DNA of 64,000 bases, from positions 1-64,000 of the forward strand of contig JAYODW010000025.1 in the NCBI GenBank assembly GCA_038116745.1, in the 5' to 3' direction. Positions 61,378-64,000 of the stretch are shown piece after piece. The first letter of the stretch is position 1, and every line of letters begins with the position of its first letter. This DNA is from JAYODW01 sp038116745. GTDB taxonomy: Bacteria > Pseudomonadota > Gammaproteobacteria > Ga0077536. The notes under the pieces were generated by a model, which saw nothing but the letters and a program-made list of their open reading frames with translations, was not told where the DNA came from and searched no databases. Both the position numbers and the translations under genes were made by a program.

Positions 61378-62010
61378 ATGGATATTTTTGAAATCGACGC
61401 CGAGAGCCGTTCGGAGCGGGGGAAGGGTGCGAGCCGCCGCCTGCGCCGCAGCGGCAAGTTTCCGGCAGTCGTCTACGGTGCGCACAAGGACCCGGCAGCA
61501 ATTCAGCTGGACCATCAGGAGATGCTGCTGCACGCTGAGCACGAGGCCTTCTATTCCCACATTCTGACCCTGAAGATCGACGGCAAAGCCGAAAAAGTGG
61601 TGGTGAAGGACATCCAACGCCACCCCGTCAAGCCGTTTATTCAGCACATGGATTTTCTGCGCGTCAGCGCTACCGAAACACTCTCGGTGCGCGTGCCGCT
61701 GCATTTCATCAATGAAGACCACTGCGTCGGCGTGCGCCAGGGTGGCGGTGCGATTTCGCATCTTATGAATGACGTCGAGGTCACCTGTCTGCCTAAAGAT
61801 TTGCCGGAATACATCGAAGTTGATCTCGCCAAACTCGAACTCGGGGCTTCGGTTCACCTGGCCGATCTGGTTCTGCCGGAGGGCGTCCAGCTGACCTCGG
61901 TTCTGCATGGTGGAGATGACGCTCTGCCGGTGGCATCTGTCCACACAACGCGTGCGTCGACGACCGCGGACGATGACGGCGATGCGGATGGTGAAGAGGG
62001 CGAGGCCTGA
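61378..62010 (+). CDS. rplY: 50S ribosomal protein L25 (general stress protein CTC type)
   Basis: Binds 5S rRNA. AGGAGAG lies about nine bases before the ATG. The 210-residue form is the long CTC type: an L25 domain (about 1-95) with GKGASRRLRRSGKFPAVVYG and a C-terminal TL5-like domain (about 100-190), ending in an acidic tail (DDDGDADGEEGEA). It follows prs and precedes pth, as in many gammaproteobacteria. Confidence 0.95.
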   Translation: MDIFEIDAESRSERGKGASRRLRRSGKFPAVVYGAHKDPAAIQLDHQEMLLHAEHEAFYSHILTLKIDGKAEKVVVKDIQRHPVKPFIQHMDFLRVSATETLSVRVPLHFINEDHCVGVRQGGGAISHLMNDVEVTCLPKDLPEYIEVDLAKLELGASVHLADLVLPEGVQLTSVLHGGDDALPVASVHTTRASTTADDDGDADGEEGEA

Positions 62011-62054
62011 ATCAGCGCTTCGGACAGGCCTGAATTCATCTCGGGTGACGAGCG

Positions 62055-62627
62055 GTGGACGCGCCCGGCGTTGCGCTCATAGTCGGGCTCGGCAATCCCG
62101 GCCCCGGACACGAGGGTGACCGGCACAACGCCGGTTTCTGGTTTATCGATGCCCTGTGCAATGCGCAGGGCATCGAATTGCGCGAAGAGACGCGCTTCAA
62201 GGGTCTGCTGGGCCGGGCAGCCTCCGGGCTCCGAGTACTCAAGCCTCTGACTTTTATGAACGCTTCGGGCGAGAGCGTTGCGGCCTGTGCGGCTTATTTC
62301 CGCATAGCGCCGGCGGCGGTTGTCGTGGTGCACGATGAACTTGATCTCGATGCGGGTCGTGTACGCCTCAAACGCGGCGGCGGACACGGCGGACATAATG
62401 GTCTGCGCAGCATCGATCGTCTGTTAGGCAGCGCCGATTACCTGCGGATCCGCCTCGGTATCGGGCATCCGGGCTCCGCGGCCGCGGTTACCGGCTATGT
62501 GCTCGGGCGCCCCCCTGCGGCCGAGCGCGATGCCATCGGGCAGGCGATCAGCTGCACGCTGGACGAGCTGGCTAATATTGTGGATGGCCGTTTCGACCGC
62601 GCGATGAATACTTTGAATCAACGCTGA
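62055..62627 (+). CDS. pth: Peptidyl-tRNA hydrolase
   Basis: Releases peptidyl-tRNAs. The 190-residue protein has GLGNPGPGHEGDRHNAGF (Asn and His of the active site), KPLTFMNASGESV, VVVHDELDLDAGRVR and GGGHGGHNGLRSI, all typical. The start is GTG 62055 with only a weak ribosome binding site. It lies between rplY and ychF. Confidence 0.95.
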   Translation: MDAPGVALIVGLGNPGPGHEGDRHNAGFWFIDALCNAQGIELREETRFKGLLGRAASGLRVLKPLTFMNASGESVAACAAYFRIAPAAVVVVHDELDLDAGRVRLKRGGGHGGHNGLRSIDRLLGSADYLRIRLGIGHPGSAAAVTGYVLGRPPAAERDAIGQAISCTLDELANIVDGRFDRAMNTLNQR

Positions 62628-62651
62628 TGTGTCAGCGCGACAGGGTGCTCC

Positions 62652-63743
62652 ATGGGTTTTAAATGCGGAATCGTCGGACTGCCAAACGTCGGCAAGTCCT
62701 CTCTATTCAACGCGCTGACCAGCGCCGGCATTGCTGCGGAGAACTATCCTTTCTGCACTATCGAGCCGAACGTCGGCATTGTGCCTGTCCCGGACGATCG
62801 ACTGCAGCGTCTCGCGGCTCTGGTGAATCCGGCCAAGACCATCCCGTCCACCATGGAGTTCGTTGATATCGCCGGCCTCGTTGCTGGCGCATCCAAGGGA
62901 GAGGGCCTTGGCAACAAGTTTCTCGCTCATATCCGTGAAACGCAGGCGATCGCCCACGTCGTGCGCTGTTTCGAGGATGAAAATGTTACCCACGTGGCCG
63001 GCCGGGTTGACCCCCTGTCCGACGTAGAAACTATTGAGACCGAGCTCGCGCTCGCAGATCTCGAAACCTGTACGCGCGGAATGGAGCGCGCAGAGAAGCA
63101 AGCCAAATCGGGCGATAAGGTGCAGAAGCTGCGCGCGGATTCCTACCGGATCCTGCTCGATGCGCTGGAAGCGGGGGCACCGGTGAGGACCCTGGCTCTG
63201 GATGAGCACACTCAGGCGCTGGTTAAAGAGATAAGTCTGCTGACCGCCAAGCCGGTGCTGTACATCGCCAACGTCAAAGAGGACGCGCTCGAAGGCGATG
63301 CGTGCGCTGCGGCGGTGGAAAAATTCGCCGCTGAGCGAGGCGCCGAAAGCGTCGTCCTGTGTGCGGCTATCGAGGCGGAGATCTCAGCCCTGCCGGCCGC
63401 CGAGCGGGCCGAGTTCCTCGACGCAGTGGGGCTGGAGGAGCCGGGTCTTAATCGGGTAATCCGCGCCGGATATCGGCTGTTGGGACTGCAGAGCTACTTC
63501 ACTGCGGGGCCGAAAGAGTGTCGCGCCTGGACCGTACGTCATGGCGCTACGGCGCCGCAGGCGGCTGGCGTCATCCATACCGACTTCGAGCGCGGTTTCA
63601 TCCGGGCGGAAGTCATTGCCTACGACGACTTCATTGCCTGTGGAGGAGAAGGGAAAGCGCGCGAGCAAGGCAAGCTCCGGGTCGAGGGCAAGGAGTACCT
63701 CGTTGCCGACGGCGATGTGATGCATTTTCGCTTCAACGTCTGA
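62652..63743 (+). CDS. ychF: Redox-regulated ATPase/GTPase YchF (OLA1 family)
   Basis: Obg-like P-loop NTPase that hydrolyses ATP more readily than GTP. The 363-residue protein has G1 GLPNVGKSSLFNAL (about 8-21), G3 DIAGLVAGASKGEGLGN, and the NVKED segment that replaces the usual NKxD and fits ATP preference. The C-terminal TGS domain ends with GKEYLVADGDVMHFRFNV. It follows pth by 24 bases. No gene is recognised after it in the window. Confidence 0.96.
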   Translation: MGFKCGIVGLPNVGKSSLFNALTSAGIAAENYPFCTIEPNVGIVPVPDDRLQRLAALVNPAKTIPSTMEFVDIAGLVAGASKGEGLGNKFLAHIRETQAIAHVVRCFEDENVTHVAGRVDPLSDVETIETELALADLETCTRGMERAEKQAKSGDKVQKLRADSYRILLDALEAGAPVRTLALDEHTQALVKEISLLTAKPVLYIANVKEDALEGDACAAAVEKFAAERGAESVVLCAAIEAEISALPAAERAEFLDAVGLEEPGLNRVIRAGYRLLGLQSYFTAGPKECRAWTVRHGATAPQAAGVIHTDFERGFIRAEVIAYDDFIACGGEGKAREQGKLRVEGKEYLVADGDVMHFRFNV

Positions 63744-63756
63744 GCGCCGCGTCGCG

Positions 63757-63773
63757 ATCTCTGCAACAGAGAT
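63757..63773. terminator. Hairpin just after ychF
   Basis: ATCTCTG and CAGAGAT flank CAA (7+7, perfect), 14 bases after the ychF stop. No T-run follows. It may stabilise the 3' end or act as a weak terminator. Confidence 0.35.
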
Positions 63774-64000
63774 GATCGTAGGTGCGTTAGACAACCTGGA
63801 AAAAAACGGGCCGAGCTGACGCCAGGCTGGGCGGTCGCCATTGATAAGCGCAAGCGGGAAAAAGGTGTTCTCCACAATGCCGGCGCTGACCGTAATCTTG
63901 AACCAGGGGTTCAAGATCGGAACGTCTCAGGGCAATTCAGGCTTTCTGCTCAGAGGCAGACCTGCACAACATCGCTGAATGATCAGTTCCTGGTTTTAAG
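63774..64000. other. Intergenic right end of window, with a second inverted repeat
   Basis: These 227 bases hold no supported gene. A perfect 10+10 inverted repeat with a three-base loop (ATCTTGAACC/GGTTCAAGAT at 63895-63904 and 63908-63917) is the only clear structure. It has no following T-run. Confidence 0.5.

Noticed and set aside
63384..63914. Minus-strand frame at the right end
   Set aside because: Most of it is antisense to ychF, and the part beyond ychF has no recognisable features.
1..64000. CRISPR array, insertion sequence, prophage or toxin-antitoxin pair
   Set aside because: No spaced direct repeats, transposase, phage structural gene or paired small toxin-antitoxin genes were seen.

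Overview
The window is a gene-dense, GC-rich piece of chromosome from a gammaproteobacterium. Protein motifs and gene neighbourhoods point to a Pseudomonas-like or related marine lineage. Examples are algC-argB-slmA-pyrE next to an exonuclease III/Crc-type gene, metX-metW, yggT-proC-yggS-pilT-pilU, gshB-tonB-yqgE-ruvX-pyrR-pyrB-pyrC', hemC-D-X-Y, a diguanylate cyclase near dsbA-cytochrome c4-engB, prfA-hemA, and lolB-ispE-tRNA-Gln-prs-rplY-pth-ychF. I cannot name the genus from the sequence alone. No insertion sequence, prophage, CRISPR array or integron is visible, and no gene-free stretch exceeds about 270 bases.

Layout. 1-6.0 kb: a membrane-anchored phosphomannomutase cut by the window edge, arginine biosynthesis (argB), the nucleoid-occlusion factor slmA, a small secreted coiled-coil protein, pyrE and a divergent exonuclease III. 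6.0-10.4 kb (minus strand): metX-metW, then yggS, proC, yggT and a DUF167 gene. 10.6-14.0 kb: three tandem type IV pilus retraction ATPases (pilT, pilU and an extra PilU paralogue). 14.0-16.6 kb: small lineage-specific genes, including a translationally coupled set of an unknown protein, a lipoprotein, an alkyltransferase-like protein and a membrane-anchored glutaredoxin. 16.5-24.1 kb (minus strand): gshB, a TonB protein, yqgE, ruvX, then a pyrimidine operon pyrR-pyrB-inactive dihydroorotase-pyrK, and a TrmB-like methyltransferase. 24.3-30.1 kb: hemC-hemD-hemX-hemY and msbA. 30.1-35.4 kb (minus strand): MoxR ATPase, DUF58 and TgpA-type transglutaminase, plus pmbA. 35.6-45.9 kb: uvrD, a cytochrome c5-type protein, tRNA-Arg(CCG), a large GT-C/TPR-like membrane protein, a Nudix hydrolase, pstS with a recognisable PHO box, a Na+/H+-type antiporter and a GGDEF diguanylate cyclase. 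46-50 kb: dsbA, cytochrome c4, engB, an M48 protease and rpmE. 50-56.7 kb (minus strand): an SH3/coiled-coil envelope protein, a LemA-GIDE pair, moeB-type E1 enzyme, prmC, prfA, hemA. 56.9-63.7 kb: a TPR lipoprotein, lolB, ispE, tRNA-Gln(TTG), prs, rplY, pth, ychF.

Most of the window is conserved housekeeping sequence, and I see no convincing wholly new defence or mobile system. The less ordinary points are: the dihydroorotase that has lost most metal ligands yet sits between pyrB and a pyrK; a GIDE-domain membrane protein carrying a perfect EF-hand loop beside LemA; the third PilT-family ATPase; a coupled operon joining a DNA alkylation sensor to a membrane glutaredoxin; a perfect 9+9 inverted repeat over the putative xthA promoter; and a GT-C/TPR membrane protein of unknown substrate. 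Assignments come from motif recognition by eye, without database searches.
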